From assembly GCA_045595785.1 (NCBI GenBank), contig JAZOBE010000021.1, positions 1 through 34,392 on the forward strand: a stretch of DNA of 34,392 nucleotides. Reading direction: 5' to 3'. Both the position numbers and the translations under genes were made by a program. Shown here in pieces: positions 13,851 through 23,057 of this stretch (positions are counted from its first letter, which is position 1; each line of letters starts with the position of its first letter). The notes under the pieces are model-generated. The model saw nothing but the letters and a program-made list of their open reading frames with translations. It was not told where the DNA came from and made no database searches. The stretch comes from SFLA01 sp045595785 (GTDB lineage: Bacteria; Bacillota; Clostridia; Oscillospirales; CAG-382).

Positions 13851-14482
13851 TTACCGATCACCTCTTTTATCATTTCTTCGGTTACCGCGCCTTGTCTCAA
13901 AACGTTAGGCCGGTTAGCTGCAAGGGAAATAATTGTTGAAGGAATTCCGACAGAGGTAAGACCTGAGTCTAAAATAACGTCAACTCTGTCTCCGAGAGAT
14001 GCCATAGCTGCCTTTGCATCCACAGGGCTTGTATCACCCGAAATATTTGCGCTGGTAGCAGCAATAATAAAATCACATTTTTTGCCAAGCTCCAAAAAAA
14101 CGTTATTTGATGGAAAACGAAGTCCTATGGTATCCATTCCGGAAGTGACGTTATCACTTATACAAGGTCTTTTTTTGACGATAACAGTAAGCGGTCCCGG
14201 CGTAAATGCTTTTATAAGAGCGCGAGCGGTATCGTCAAGATATCCTATCTCCTCAGCTTGAGCTACATTTACAAGATGGCATAGCAACGCTTTTTCGCGG
14301 GGACGGCATTTTGCGCTGTACAAGCGCTCAACAGCGTTATCATCAAAAGCGTTTGCCCCTACCCCATAAACAGTCTCTGTAGGAAACACGGCGATTCCGC
14401 CTTTTTTCAATATTGCTGCACAGGTTAATACTCCGTCTATATCGATTTTTTGTTCTGACATGGAAAAGTATTTTGCTTTCAT
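13844..14482 (-). CDS. tsaC: Threonylcarbamoyl-AMP synthase (Sua5/YciO/YrdC family)
   Basis: Makes threonylcarbamoyl-AMP from threonine, bicarbonate and ATP, the first step of the t6A modification of ANN-decoding tRNAs. The 212 residues contain the family motifs FPTETVYGVG, a KxR element in SAKCRPREKAL, FTPGPLTVIV and ATSANISGD. It is the short (TsaC-like) form without the Sua5 C-terminal domain. The start is ATG at 14482, because GGTGATC lies just upstream; the ATG at 14500 is part of the -10 box of the promoter. First gene of the tsaC-coaE-M18 unit. Confidence 0.95.
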   Translation of the reverse strand: MKAKYFSMSEQKIDIDGVLTCAAILKKGGIAVFPTETVYGVGANAFDDNAVERLYSAKCRPREKALLCHLVNVAQAEEIGYLDDTARALIKAFTPGPLTVIVKKRPCISDNVTSGMDTIGLRFPSNNVFLELGKKCDFIIAATSANISGDTSPVDAKAAMASLGDRVDVILDSGLTSVGIPSTIISLAANRPNVLRQGAVTEEMIKEVIGKW

Positions 14483-14498
14483 ACTGATCACCGTTAAC

Positions 14499-14527
14499 AT
14501 TCTAACACAAATTAATTATTTTTTCCA
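14499..14527 (-). promoter_or_regulatory. Promoter for the tsaC-coaE-aminopeptidase unit
   Basis: On the - strand, TGGAAA (14527-14522), 17 bases, TAGAAT (14504-14499). It is a moderate match but well placed, about 17 bases before the chosen tsaC start. Confidence 0.6.
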
Positions 14528-14559
14528 TACAAAAAGCAAAATTTATATACATTTTATAT

Positions 14560-14587
14560 GAAAAATGAGGCGGAGAATATCCGCCTC
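14560..14587 (-). terminator. Terminator of the second M18 aminopeptidase gene
   Basis: The 7-bp stem GAGGCGG/CCGCCTC (14567-14573 with 14581-14587) is followed on the - strand by ATTTTTC. Confidence 0.82.
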
Positions 14588-14595
14588 TTCAAATC

Positions 14596-15906
14596 TTATT
14601 GAATTTCGTACTCTCCATCGGAAACACGGGTGATAGTTGTTGAATAAAACGCTGTCAGCGCGTTTATCATATGAGTGATATCATCACTGCCCGCCGTTTC
14701 AAAAGACGAATGCATCGCCAGTTGGGCAAGTCCTATATCAATAGTATTTACAGAAATATGTGAGGTTGAAATATTACCTAAAGTGGAGCCGCCTGCCATA
14801 TCTGCACGGTTAGTATATCTTTGAACAGGTACACCGGCATTATTGCAAATACGGGTAAACACAGCGTCTGATACCGAATCGGTAGTATATTTCTGGTTGG
14901 CGTTATACTTAATAACGACACCCTTATTCATAAATACCTTTGAAGTAGGATCGGAATGCTCGGGATGATTGGGGTGCACTGCATGAGCATTGTCGGCAGA
15001 AACCATAAAGCTGTTTGCAAGTAATGCCGTCTTTTTACCTGCAGAAATTTCAAAGCACTCGCAAATACGGGTAATAACATCATCCACAAATGTAGAATCA
15101 GCACCCTGCTTTGTGGAGCTTCCGACCTCCTCATTGTCTAAAACCGCAAGCACAGGAACCGAAGAATGCTCCTCAGAAGCCATAAAACCTTGAAGAGACG
15201 CGAAAACACATTCCAGGTCATCCAGTCGGGGACAAGAAATAAACTCGCCGTTAGCGCCCCACTGAACTCCGTCTGCAGGGTTTACCAAAAACAGATCGGT
15301 GCTGATAATATTATCCGCAGAAATACCAAGCTCAGCAGCAACCGCCTGACGAACTGTAATACAATCCTGACCTGCGCCCCACAAAGGTACCATATCAACA
15401 TTAGCCTTATATTCAAATCCGGTATTGGCGGCACGGTTCATATGTATTGCAACATTGGGAATAAGCACCATAGGCTCTTCCGAAGAATACAAAACAGAAC
15501 GGATTTTATTACCATCCTTAACCATAATCTTTCCTGCTATAGAAAGCGGTCTGTCAAGCCAAGTAGCGCAAAGCATACCGCCGTAACGTTCGGTATTTAT
15601 ACGCACGTATGCGGGAGATGACATCTCAGCTTGTTCCTTTATCTTAAACGAAGGAGAATCGCTGTGGCTTGCCACCATAATAAACCCGTTAAAGCTATCC
15701 TCGGGAACGCGGAATGCAACAATCGAAGAAAGGTTTCTTGTAACAAAGTATCTTCCACCCTGCTCCAGTGTCCAATCCTCACACTCCTGAAGCTCAGTAT
15801 ATCCGTTTTCGGCAAGTGCGTTCTTTACTTCATCTACGGCGTGAAAGGGACCCACACTTTTCTTTATAAACTTAAATAATGAGGAAATCGTGTATTTGTC
15901 TGCCAT
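14596..15906 (-). CDS. apeB: M18 family aminopeptidase, ApeB-like
   Basis: Second cytoplasmic M18 metallo-aminopeptidase, 436 residues, closer to the classical aspartyl aminopeptidase/ApeB group than the copy at 11862. Visible signatures are the metal ligands His81 and Asp83 in MVASHSDSPSFKIK, the substrate-site segment WLDRPLSIAG, the carboxylate pair in LDNEEVGSSTKQGA, VSADNAHAVHPNHPEHSDP and the C-terminal AMHSSFETAGSDD. GGAG is well placed before the ATG. Only 22 bases separate its start from the terminator of the upstream lipoprotein gene, so it may depend on transcription passing that terminator. Confidence 0.95.
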   Translation of the reverse strand: MADKYTISSLFKFIKKSVGPFHAVDEVKNALAENGYTELQECEDWTLEQGGRYFVTRNLSSIVAFRVPEDSFNGFIMVASHSDSPSFKIKEQAEMSSPAYVRINTERYGGMLCATWLDRPLSIAGKIMVKDGNKIRSVLYSSEEPMVLIPNVAIHMNRAANTGFEYKANVDMVPLWGAGQDCITVRQAVAAELGISADNIISTDLFLVNPADGVQWGANGEFISCPRLDDLECVFASLQGFMASEEHSSVPVLAVLDNEEVGSSTKQGADSTFVDDVITRICECFEISAGKKTALLANSFMVSADNAHAVHPNHPEHSDPTSKVFMNKGVVIKYNANQKYTTDSVSDAVFTRICNNAGVPVQRYTNRADMAGGSTLGNISTSHISVNTIDIGLAQLAMHSSFETAGSDDITHMINALTAFYSTTITRVSDGEYEIQ

Positions 15907-15921
15907 AATTTTACTCCGTCT

Positions 15922-15952
15922 AAAAGAAAGTGCGCGCTTTTTGCGCGCACTT
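15922..15952 (-). terminator. Terminator between the solute-binding lipoprotein and apeB
   Basis: A perfect 10-bp stem AAGTGCGCGC/GCGCGCACTT (15928-15937 with 15943-15952) has a 5-base loop and then TTCTTTTA on the - strand. The T-run is interrupted, so termination may be partial. Confidence 0.8.
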
Positions 15953-15961
15953 AATTATGTT

Positions 15962-17428
15962 TTACTTAAGAGAATCAACAAATTCATCAATAGCATTCTG
16001 GGTAGTACCGGAAATGCTTTCGAAGGAAGATGCAAAGGTGTTGGAGCCGCTGAATGCTACGGTATTCATAAAGGTAGTAAGAGCGTTTGCATCCCACATA
16101 TTGGCTGCGCCCCAGTTGTAAACTGCTGCAAGGTCAAATACGCGGTTATCAAAGATCATGTCCAGCATTGCTACGCCGTCATCATCCTGAAGCTTTCTGT
16201 AGGAAAGCATCTTATCATAGTAATTTGTCTTTACAGTATTGGTGGAAGCCTGGCACATAGCGTCAAGAATAACTGCGCTCATTTCAGGATCCTTAGCAGT
16301 GATGGGAATAGTTGCGCTGGAAGCGTAAATAACAGAAACGTAAGAATAGTAATCGTCCTGATCTTCATTGAACTTAGGAGTGGGGATTATACCAAAGTTA
16401 CATTCGTAGTTACCAAGCTCCTGGATATCAACAACTGCCATAGAACGGAACAATGCCTTCTTGGAAGCAATAGATTCGGAAGCCTTAGTATAAACGTCAG
16501 CATAAGCGTCTACGTAATCTTCGATGCGGGTAACCTTATCATCGTTACAGATGTTAAAGATCTTACCGAAAACGGTAGCAGCTCTGTCACCCTCAACTGC
16601 GATAATAGGAATATCGTCAACGTTCTTGGTGGTGAGAGTTTCGCCGGCGCCGAAGTAAAGAGAAGTTGCATAGTTATTGTTGATAAGGAAGCCCCAGGTA
16701 TCATCAAGATCCCACTTGCCGTCACCGTTTTCAACGGTAACTACCTTGGACATTTCAAGAAGCTTATCCATGGTCCACTCACCGTCGTAAACCAGGTCAT
16801 AAGGATTGTCAAGGCTGTTTTCCTCAACAACGTCCTTATTGAAAACGATACAATGAGTACAATCGTAAGCAAGGAGGTTCATATCACCGACAACGAAGAA
16901 TGTCTTTCCTGCAACAGAAAGGCTCTTTACTGCGGTGGTGTCCCAATAATCTTCATCAAGATTAAGGGTCTCAAACTCATTAAGGTCATAAAGTGCTCCG
17001 CCTGCTGCAAGAGTACCTGCGTTGGGCAGATATGCCATAACTGCATCGTAAGTAGAACCGCCGGTAGCGATCTCTGCTTCGATATTGGTAACCATTTCAG
17101 TAGAGGTAGCGGTACGGAGCTCCTTGATCTCAACACCGAACTGCTTTTCTACAAGAGCGTTACGCTCAAGAACAGCCTCGGTAATAAGCTCGGGAGCACC
17201 CTCAAGAGGCATAACCTCTATGGACTTATATCTCTCAAGTGTATCGCCCTCAACATAAATGGTGAAGGTAGCGCCTTCGTAGTTAACATCAGGCAGGTTT
17301 GCAAAAAGTTCTTCCTTTTCTTCAACGGAAACGTCAGACTTAGAAGTATCGTCTGTAGGGTCGTTACAAGAAGCGAGAAGAACGCAAAGGGTAAGTGCAA
17401 CAAGAATCAATGCTATAAATCTACGCAT
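15962..17428 (-). CDS. Extracellular solute-binding lipoprotein, family 1 type, orphan
   Basis: Lipid-anchored binding protein of an ABC importer, probably for an oligosaccharide or similar solute; 488 residues. The signal peptide ends in the lipobox LASC (Cys21), followed by a Ser/Asp/Glu linker. Binding-protein features include ERNALVEKQFGVEI, STYDAVMAYLPNAGTLAAGGALYDLNE, GEWTMDKLLEMSKVV and a C-terminal half rich in aromatic residues. No permease or ATPase gene is next to it. Codon bias is high. AGGAGG stands nine bases before the ATG, but an earlier ATG directly followed by TAA overlaps the true start, described separately. Confidence 0.87.
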   Translation of the reverse strand: MRRFIALILVALTLCVLLASCNDPTDDTSKSDVSVEEKEELFANLPDVNYEGATFTIYVEGDTLERYKSIEVMPLEGAPELITEAVLERNALVEKQFGVEIKELRTATSTEMVTNIEAEIATGGSTYDAVMAYLPNAGTLAAGGALYDLNEFETLNLDEDYWDTTAVKSLSVAGKTFFVVGDMNLLAYDCTHCIVFNKDVVEENSLDNPYDLVYDGEWTMDKLLEMSKVVTVENGDGKWDLDDTWGFLINNNYATSLYFGAGETLTTKNVDDIPIIAVEGDRAATVFGKIFNICNDDKVTRIEDYVDAYADVYTKASESIASKKALFRSMAVVDIQELGNYECNFGIIPTPKFNEDQDDYYSYVSVIYASSATIPITAKDPEMSAVILDAMCQASTNTVKTNYYDKMLSYRKLQDDDGVAMLDMIFDNRVFDLAAVYNWGAANMWDANALTTFMNTVAFSGSNTFASSFESISGTTQNAIDEFVDSLK

Positions 17429-17443
17429 TACATTCGTCCTCCT
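17426..17443 (-). promoter_or_regulatory. Start-stop element overlapping the lipoprotein start codon
   Basis: The - strand reads AGGAGG, four bases, then ATGTAATG. The first ATG is followed at once by TAA, and the A of the true start is shared with that stop. A ribosome could initiate on the first ATG, stop, and restart. Confidence 0.5.
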
Positions 17444-17465
17444 AAAAAGGTATTATAGTGGATAC

Positions 17466-17494
17466 AGTATACCACTTTTATTACGTTTCGTCAA
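17466..17494 (-). promoter_or_regulatory. Promoter for the solute-binding lipoprotein
   Basis: On the - strand, TTGACG (17494-17489), 17 bases, TATACT (17471-17466). Each box matches the consensus at five of six positions. A TATAAT nearer the gene (17457-17452) lacks a matching -35. Confidence 0.75.
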
Positions 17495-17513
17495 TGACAA
17501 TATTAAAAAACTA

Positions 17514-17542
17514 TGTACAAAATCAAAATAATATGGTATTAT
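17514..17542 (+). promoter_or_regulatory. Extended -10 promoter for the phoH operon
   Basis: TGTACA at 17514-17519, 17 bases, TATTAT at 17537-17542, preceded by TG at 17534-17535. It is divergent from the lipoprotein promoter and would drive phoH through mutS2. Confidence 0.55.
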
Positions 17543-17561
17543 ATACTTTGAGGTGATGTAT

Positions 17562-18560
17562 ATGTTTGAGAAAATTCTGAGTGAACTCAGCATTGATTTC
17601 GTGCTTAAGCTGTTTGGCACGCTTGATACCAACACGGAAAAAATCGAAAACGAGTTCGGTGTGACCGTTTCCAGCCGTGAAGGAGGCTTGAAAATCTCCG
17701 GTGATAACCCTACTGATGTGGCTCAGGCAAGTGAGTGTATTTTACAGTTAAGCAAGATCAGCGCCGTCTCGGATACTATCGACGAGAACACCATCAACTA
17801 TATTGTCTCTATGGTAAGAGAGGATAGGCAGTCCGAGCTTTCTGCTTTATATACGGATTGCATCTGTCTCACAAATAAAGGTAAGCCTATTAAGGCAAAA
17901 ACTGTCGGACAGCAAAAATACGTTGACAGTATAAAGAAAAACACTATCGTTTTCGGTGTCGGTCCGGCAGGAACAGGTAAGACATTTCTTGCAGTTGCCA
18001 TGGCAGTTACCGCGTTAAAGCAAAAGCAGATCTCACGTATAATACTCACCCGCCCTGCTGTTGAAGCAGGAGAAAAGCTGGGATTTCTGCCCGGCGACCT
18101 GCAAAGCAAAATAGACCCGTACCTCCGTCCTCTCTACGATGCGTTAGGTGAAATGCTGGGCGGTGAAAGCTTTAACAGACATCTTGAAAAGAACGTAATA
18201 GAAATTGCGCCCCTTGCTTACATGAGAGGACGTACTCTTGATGATGCGTTTATTATTCTTGATGAAGCGCAGAACACCACTCCAGAGCAGATGAAGATGT
18301 TTCTGACTCGTCTGGGCAACAATTCAAAAGCTATAATCACAGGTGACGTTACCCAGATAGACCTGCCGTTCATTAAAGCAAGCGGCTTGGTCGAGGCGGT
18401 GGAAATACTTGACGGTATCGAAGGAATAGATATTTTTAAGTTTACTCACAAAGACGTTGTCCGTCATCCGTTGGTACAAAAGATAATCCTTGCATACGAA
18501 AAGAACCGCAAGGATCCGCAAACCGAAACACGAACCTATAGGAGAAAGCCGAATGCTTAA
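17562..18560 (+). CDS. phoH: PhoH-like ATPase (PhoH/YlaK family)
   Basis: Cytoplasmic P-loop ATPase of the PhoH family, thought to act in RNA metabolism together with YbeY. The 332 residues comprise a small N-terminal domain (1-65), then the ATPase core with Walker A GPAGTGKT (134-141), ARP-type segment TRPAVEAGEKLGFLPGD and Walker B AFIILDEAQN. The ATG at 17562 is chosen, because TTGAGGTG ends six bases before it; the in-frame GTG at 17553 is inside that site. First gene of the five-gene operon; ybeY starts within its last codons. Confidence 0.95.
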   Translation: MFEKILSELSIDFVLKLFGTLDTNTEKIENEFGVTVSSREGGLKISGDNPTDVAQASECILQLSKISAVSDTIDENTINYIVSMVREDRQSELSALYTDCICLTNKGKPIKAKTVGQQKYVDSIKKNTIVFGVGPAGTGKTFLAVAMAVTALKQKQISRIILTRPAVEAGEKLGFLPGDLQSKIDPYLRPLYDALGEMLGGESFNRHLEKNVIEIAPLAYMRGRTLDDAFIILDEAQNTTPEQMKMFLTRLGNNSKAIITGDVTQIDLPFIKASGLVEAVEILDGIEGIDIFKFTHKDVVRHPLVQKIILAYEKNRKDPQTETRTYRRKPNA

Positions 18561-19002
18561 AGTTTATACAGAAAACCTGTGCGACGCTCCCGTAACCGAA
18601 TATACGCTGAAGCAAATGAAAAAGGTTATTCGAGAAACGGTGGCTGAAGCTTATCCCAACCATAAATTCGAAGTAAATCTCACTATTTGCGATAACGAAT
18701 ATATCCGCGAGATAAACCGCGAATACCGCGATATCGACAGAGAGACCGATGTGTTGTCTTTCCCTATGATGGATTTTGACACACCCAACACCACCGTTAT
18801 GTTAGGTGATATTATTATTTCATATGAAAAAGCGGTTTCTCAGGCTGAGGAATACGGACATTCCTTAAAAAGAGAGTTGTGCTTCCTTTGCTGTCATTCC
18901 GCTTTACATCTGTTGGGATATGACCACGAGACAGAAGACGAAAGAACCGAAATGGAACAAAAACAAAAAGAAATTCTTGAAAGGTTAAATATTAAAAGAT
19001 GA
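18553..19002 (+). CDS. ybeY: Endoribonuclease YbeY, rRNA maturation factor
   Basis: Zinc-dependent single-strand endoribonuclease involved in 16S rRNA 3'-end maturation and ribosome quality control. It has 149 residues, with the H3xH5xH metal motif at His115, His119 and His125 (CHSALHLLGYDH) and the conserved REINREYRDIDRETDVLSFPM stretch just upstream. The start is ATG at 18553, with GGAG eight bases before; it overlaps the phoH stop by eight bases, and its own stop overlaps the era start as ATGA. The order phoH-ybeY-era is conserved in Firmicutes. Confidence 0.96.
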   Translation: MLKVYTENLCDAPVTEYTLKQMKKVIRETVAEAYPNHKFEVNLTICDNEYIREINREYRDIDRETDVLSFPMMDFDTPNTTVMLGDIIISYEKAVSQAEEYGHSLKRELCFLCCHSALHLLGYDHETEDERTEMEQKQKEILERLNIKR

Positions 19003-19886
19003 CCAAAAGTTTATTTGTAATGATAACCGGTAAGCCCAACGCAGGCAAATCCACCCTGCTTAATGCTTTACTCGGTGAAAAAATAGCTATTGTAAGCGCA
19101 AAGCCTCAGACAACTCGTAACAATATTACGGGTATTCTCACCGAGGGAGAGGACCAGTTTGTATTTATCGATACTCCCGGTCTCCACCGTCCCAAAACAC
19201 TGCTCGGTGAATATATGATGAAATCCGTGGGCAGTGCTTCCGAGGGCGCTGACGTTATAATGTTCGTTACCGAGGCAGGCAAAAAGCTTACTGCCGCGGA
19301 GCGTGATGCTCTAAAAAAATACTCCTCCGGAGATAACGTACTCTTCCTCATTATCAACAAAATTGATACCTGCGACAAGGGTAGACTTGCCGAATATATC
19401 GGTGATATTGCCAACGAATTTGATTTTGATTGCGTTATCCCTCTGTCTGCCCTCAAAAAAGACGGTACGGAGATAGTGCTCAAGGAACTTCGCAAATATC
19501 TTGTTGAATCTCCCCACTTCTTCCCCGACGACGTTATGACCGACCAACCCGAAAAGCAGATATTTGCAGAGATAATCCGCGAAAAAGCACTTCGTCTGCT
19601 TTCCGATGAGATTCCTCACGGCGTTGCAGTGGTTATTGAAGAGCTTAAAGATGAGGATGATGTTATCCGCGTGCGTGCCGAAATATTCTGCGAGCGTGAG
19701 TCGCACAAGGGTATAATTATCGGCAAGAACGGCGAGATGCTTAAAAAGATCGGTACTTATGCAAGAGAAGACGCAGAAGAGCTTTTCGGTGCAAAGGTTT
19801 ACCTGGATCTTTGGGTAAAGATAAAAGAAAACTGGCGTGACAGCCGCGCACAATTGAACAACTTCGGGTACAACAATGAAGAATAA
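18999..19886 (+). CDS. era: GTPase Era
   Basis: Membrane-associated GTPase that binds the 3' end of 16S rRNA during 30S assembly. 295 residues, normal length. GTPase motifs: G1 GKPNAGKS (11-18), G2 in KPQTTRNNI, G3 DTPG (58-61), G4 NKID (120-123), SALK. The C-terminal KH domain carries IIGKNGEMLKKIG and ends in VKIKENWRD. The G1 loop has Ala where many Era proteins have Val. It overlaps ybeY by four bases and recO by eleven, implying tight co-translation. Confidence 0.97.
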   Translation: MTKSLFVMITGKPNAGKSTLLNALLGEKIAIVSAKPQTTRNNITGILTEGEDQFVFIDTPGLHRPKTLLGEYMMKSVGSASEGADVIMFVTEAGKKLTAAERDALKKYSSGDNVLFLIINKIDTCDKGRLAEYIGDIANEFDFDCVIPLSALKKDGTEIVLKELRKYLVESPHFFPDDVMTDQPEKQIFAEIIREKALRLLSDEIPHGVAVVIEELKDEDDVIRVRAEIFCERESHKGIIIGKNGEMLKKIGTYAREDAEELFGAKVYLDLWVKIKENWRDSRAQLNNFGYNNEE

Positions 19887-20655
19887 CTCACAGTTCCACG
19901 TCAACGGAATAGTGATCAAGGAGCAATCCCACGGCGAGCAGGGAAAGCTGCTTACCGTACTTACCGAATATAACGGTGTTATTACCGTCAACGCGAAAAA
20001 TGCGCGTAAAATAAGCGCAGGATATTTGAAATCCACACAGCTTTTCGCGTATTCAAACATGCTCCTTTACAACAAAAACGGATATTTTACTCTTTTGGAA
20101 GCAGAGCTGAATAACGATTTTTACACTCTGCGCGAGGATATTGAGACCTTCGCCTTTGCCACTTACGCTTGCGAGACAGTTGCGGCTGTAACCACTGAAG
20201 GCGATGACGGTAAGATACTGCTTTCTTTTCTGCTTAACACATTGTTTATTTGCGGAAAGAACGTTCTTCCAATCTCACAGCAAAAGGCTATATTTGAATT
20301 TCGGCTTGCAGTTCTTTGCGGATTCCTGCCTGAGCTTGAGTACTGTCAGTTTTGTGGTGAGCCGCTGGACTGCGTAAACAATCGCAGCTTTGACTTGTCA
20401 GAAGGCGCTGTATGCTGTTCCGCTTGCGCCGCTGAAGAAGGCGGTAATCCCTTGGAGTGGCAGCCTATATCCGACGGATGCTATAAAGCTCTCCGTCATA
20501 TTGCTTTTGCGCAGGGCGCAAAGCTTTATGCATTCCGTACTGATGACAGCACGATGAAAGAGATTGGTATAATTACCGAAAAATATCTGTTGCCACGGCT
20601 TGAAAAAAAGATTAAAAGCCTTGATTTTTTCCACACATTGGAAGGAAAGGTATAA
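19876..20655 (+). CDS. recO: DNA repair protein RecO
   Basis: Loads RecA on SSB-coated DNA in recombinational repair, working with RecF and RecR. 259 residues: an N-terminal OB fold opening with the typical GIVIKEQSHGEQGKLLTVLT, a helical middle, and a zinc site formed by CQFC and CCSAC, as in Gram-positive RecO. It begins within the era coding region, without a strong ribosome binding site, which suggests coupling to era translation. Confidence 0.95.
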   Translation: MKNNSQFHVNGIVIKEQSHGEQGKLLTVLTEYNGVITVNAKNARKISAGYLKSTQLFAYSNMLLYNKNGYFTLLEAELNNDFYTLREDIETFAFATYACETVAAVTTEGDDGKILLSFLLNTLFICGKNVLPISQQKAIFEFRLAVLCGFLPELEYCQFCGEPLDCVNNRSFDLSEGAVCCSACAAEEGGNPLEWQPISDGCYKALRHIAFAQGAKLYAFRTDDSTMKEIGIITEKYLLPRLEKKIKSLDFFHTLEGKV

Positions 20656-20662
20656 AACTGAA

Positions 20663-23044
20663 ATGAAAGGTTTTGAACGGGCGGCAAAGCTGCTCGAATT
20701 TGATAAAGTGCTTGCGGTCATTTCTGCTTCCGCCGCTACTGAGGGTGCGAAGGAAGCGATTTACGCGTTGCAGCCCACAGACGATATAGTAATCGTTTCC
20801 CGTATGCAAGCGGAAACCCGCGACGCAAAGCAAATGATACTTAAGAAATCCTCTCCCCCTTTCGGCAGGGCAAAGGATGTCCTCCCCTCGCTGGAGCGGG
20901 CAGAAAAGGGCGCGGCATTAACCCCGCGTGAGCTTTTGGATATCGCTTCTCTGTTAAGATCGGTATCTTCACTGCTTAAATATGCGGGGAATATTTCTGA
21001 AAGCGGCGCTTTGGAAAGATATTTGCGTGCGCTTACGGAGAACAATTTTCTTGAAAGAAAAATATCCTCTGCTATAATTGCCGAGGACCTTATCGCTGAC
21101 GATGCATCTGACAATCTTTACCGCATCCGCCGTGACCAGAGAAAATGTGAGAGTGCGGTAAGAGAACTGCTTGCATCTTATACAAGCGGACAAAAATCCA
21201 AATATCTGCAGGAAAATATAGTTACAATGCGCGGCGGACGATACGTTGTTCCCGTAAAGGCTGAATACCGTAACGAGATAAAGGGATTGGTACACGATTC
21301 CTCCGCATCCGGCGCAACACTGTTTGTTGAGCCAATTGCAGTATTGGAACAAAACAACCGGCTCCGCGAATTAAAAGCTCAGGAAGAAACAGAAATTGAA
21401 AAGATTCTTCGTGAGCTTTCTGATGAAACTGCACGATTCGCTTCCCAGCTTACTATGAACTACCGCGCTGTTACCGATCTGGCTGTTATTTTCGCCAAAG
21501 CGTCTTACGCAATAGCAACAGATTCCTTTGAGCCCAAAATCACCACTGACAAGCGTGAGTATTCACTTTTGAAAGCCCGTCACCCCCTGCTTCCCAAGGA
21601 CAGCGTAGTACCTATTTCCGTCACCTTTGGTGACAGGGAGAAAACACTGGTAATCACGGGTCCCAACACAGGCGGTAAGACTGTAACACTGAAGACCATC
21701 GGTCTTATGGCATTGATGGCACAAGCAGGATTACAGCTTCCCTGTGCCGACGGAACAACGGTTCCTCTCTTCTCCTGCGTGCTTCCCGACATTGGCGACG
21801 AGCAGAGCATTGAGCAATCGCTTTCCACTTTTTCCGCACACATGACAAATATTGTTGATATAATCAACAATTGTGATGACCGTTCCCTTACACTTTTCGA
21901 CGAGTTGGGTGCAGGTACGGACCCTGTTGAGGGCGCCGCTCTTGCTATTTCAATATTAGAAGAAATAAGAGAACGCGGCGGTCTTTGTGCCGCTACCACT
22001 CATTACAGCGAGCTAAAGATTTACGCATTGGAATCTCCCGAGGTGCTTAATGCCTCATGCGAGTTTGACGTTGAGTCACTCCGCCCCACTTACAGATTGA
22101 TAACGGGTATTCCCGGCAAATCAAACGCTTTTGCTATTTCCTCACGACTTGGTATTGCTGATAATATTATTGAACGTGCAAAGGCCTTTATGGCAGAGGA
22201 TAATAAAAAGTTTGAAGACGTAATTGCCCGTTTGGAAGAATCCGAAAGCAAGCTTGAGAAGGACAGGATCCACGCTTCCCGCGCCCGTGCCGAAGCTGAA
22301 CGTATTCTCGAAGAAGCGAGAAGCGAAGCAAAAAAAGTTACCGAGCGTGCAGGTAAGGATGCGGAAAAGGTAAAAGAAAACGCCGCAAGAATTCTGCAGA
22401 GTGCAAAATCCTCCAGCGATTACGTTCTTAACGAGATAAAGCGCATGCAGGACGAAAAAGACAAGGCTGATGCAAAAAAGCGCCTTGAAGAAACAAGACA
22501 GCAGGTTCGTCAGGCGTTAAAGGATGCTGACGGCAAGATAGGCGCTCTGAACGAGGAAGACGTTGAGCCTGAAATCGGTGAGGTACCAACCCGTCCTTTG
22601 GTTGCAGGCGACAGAGTTGTTATCCCCCTTACCAAGCAAAAGGGTGTGATTGTTGAAATAAGCGGTAAAAATGCCGTTATTTCAACAGGTAATGCAAGAA
22701 CTAAGGTTTCTCTTTCCGCTTTACGGCTTGACGATACGCCAATGGAAGTGCAGAAAAAGGTTAAGCCTGCCGCAATATCCACACCCATGCGTGAAGCGAC
22801 CCGCAACGAGATTGACCTTCGAGGTCAGACAGGAGACGACGCTTGGCTTATGGTAGACCGCTACCTTGACAGCGCAATTCAATCCGGTTGGCAGACCGTT
22901 ACATTGGTACACGGAAAGGGCACCGGTGCTTTGCGCGCCGCTTTGTGGAAGGAGTTAAAACGGGATAAGCGCATCGCATCATACCGTATCGGCAGATACG
23001 GCGAAGGCGATCTGGGCGTAACCGTCTGCGAATTAAAAAAATAA
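20663..23044 (+). CDS. mutS2: MutS2 endonuclease / ribosome-rescue ATPase
   Basis: MutS-like ATPase with a C-terminal Smr nuclease domain; linked to suppression of recombination and, in Bacillus, to splitting collided ribosomes. 793 residues, usual for MutS2: core helices, Walker A GPNTGGKT (about 333-340), Walker B LTLFDELGAGTDP, a long charged coiled coil (about 515-640), a small SH3-like KOW region (VAGDRVVIPL), and the Smr domain with DLRGQTG and LVHGKGTGAL near the end. Start ATG at 20663; a GGAAAGG lies 15 bases upstream. The preceding recO stop is five bases away. Last gene of the operon, followed by a large palindrome. Confidence 0.96.
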   Translation: MKGFERAAKLLEFDKVLAVISASAATEGAKEAIYALQPTDDIVIVSRMQAETRDAKQMILKKSSPPFGRAKDVLPSLERAEKGAALTPRELLDIASLLRSVSSLLKYAGNISESGALERYLRALTENNFLERKISSAIIAEDLIADDASDNLYRIRRDQRKCESAVRELLASYTSGQKSKYLQENIVTMRGGRYVVPVKAEYRNEIKGLVHDSSASGATLFVEPIAVLEQNNRLRELKAQEETEIEKILRELSDETARFASQLTMNYRAVTDLAVIFAKASYAIATDSFEPKITTDKREYSLLKARHPLLPKDSVVPISVTFGDREKTLVITGPNTGGKTVTLKTIGLMALMAQAGLQLPCADGTTVPLFSCVLPDIGDEQSIEQSLSTFSAHMTNIVDIINNCDDRSLTLFDELGAGTDPVEGAALAISILEEIRERGGLCAATTHYSELKIYALESPEVLNASCEFDVESLRPTYRLITGIPGKSNAFAISSRLGIADNIIERAKAFMAEDNKKFEDVIARLEESESKLEKDRIHASRARAEAERILEEARSEAKKVTERAGKDAEKVKENAARILQSAKSSSDYVLNEIKRMQDEKDKADAKKRLEETRQQVRQALKDADGKIGALNEEDVEPEIGEVPTRPLVAGDRVVIPLTKQKGVIVEISGKNAVISTGNARTKVSLSALRLDDTPMEVQKKVKPAAISTPMREATRNEIDLRGQTGDDAWLMVDRYLDSAIQSGWQTVTLVHGKGTGALRAALWKELKRDKRIASYRIGRYGEGDLGVTVCELKK

Positions 23045-23057
23045 ATATTCATACTCA

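Noticed and set aside
15890..17458. Long + strand open frame of 522 codons antisense to the solute-binding lipoprotein gene
   Set aside because: It has no ribosome binding site or recognisable motif and is the mirror of a strongly codon-biased gene, which leaves stop-free antisense frames.
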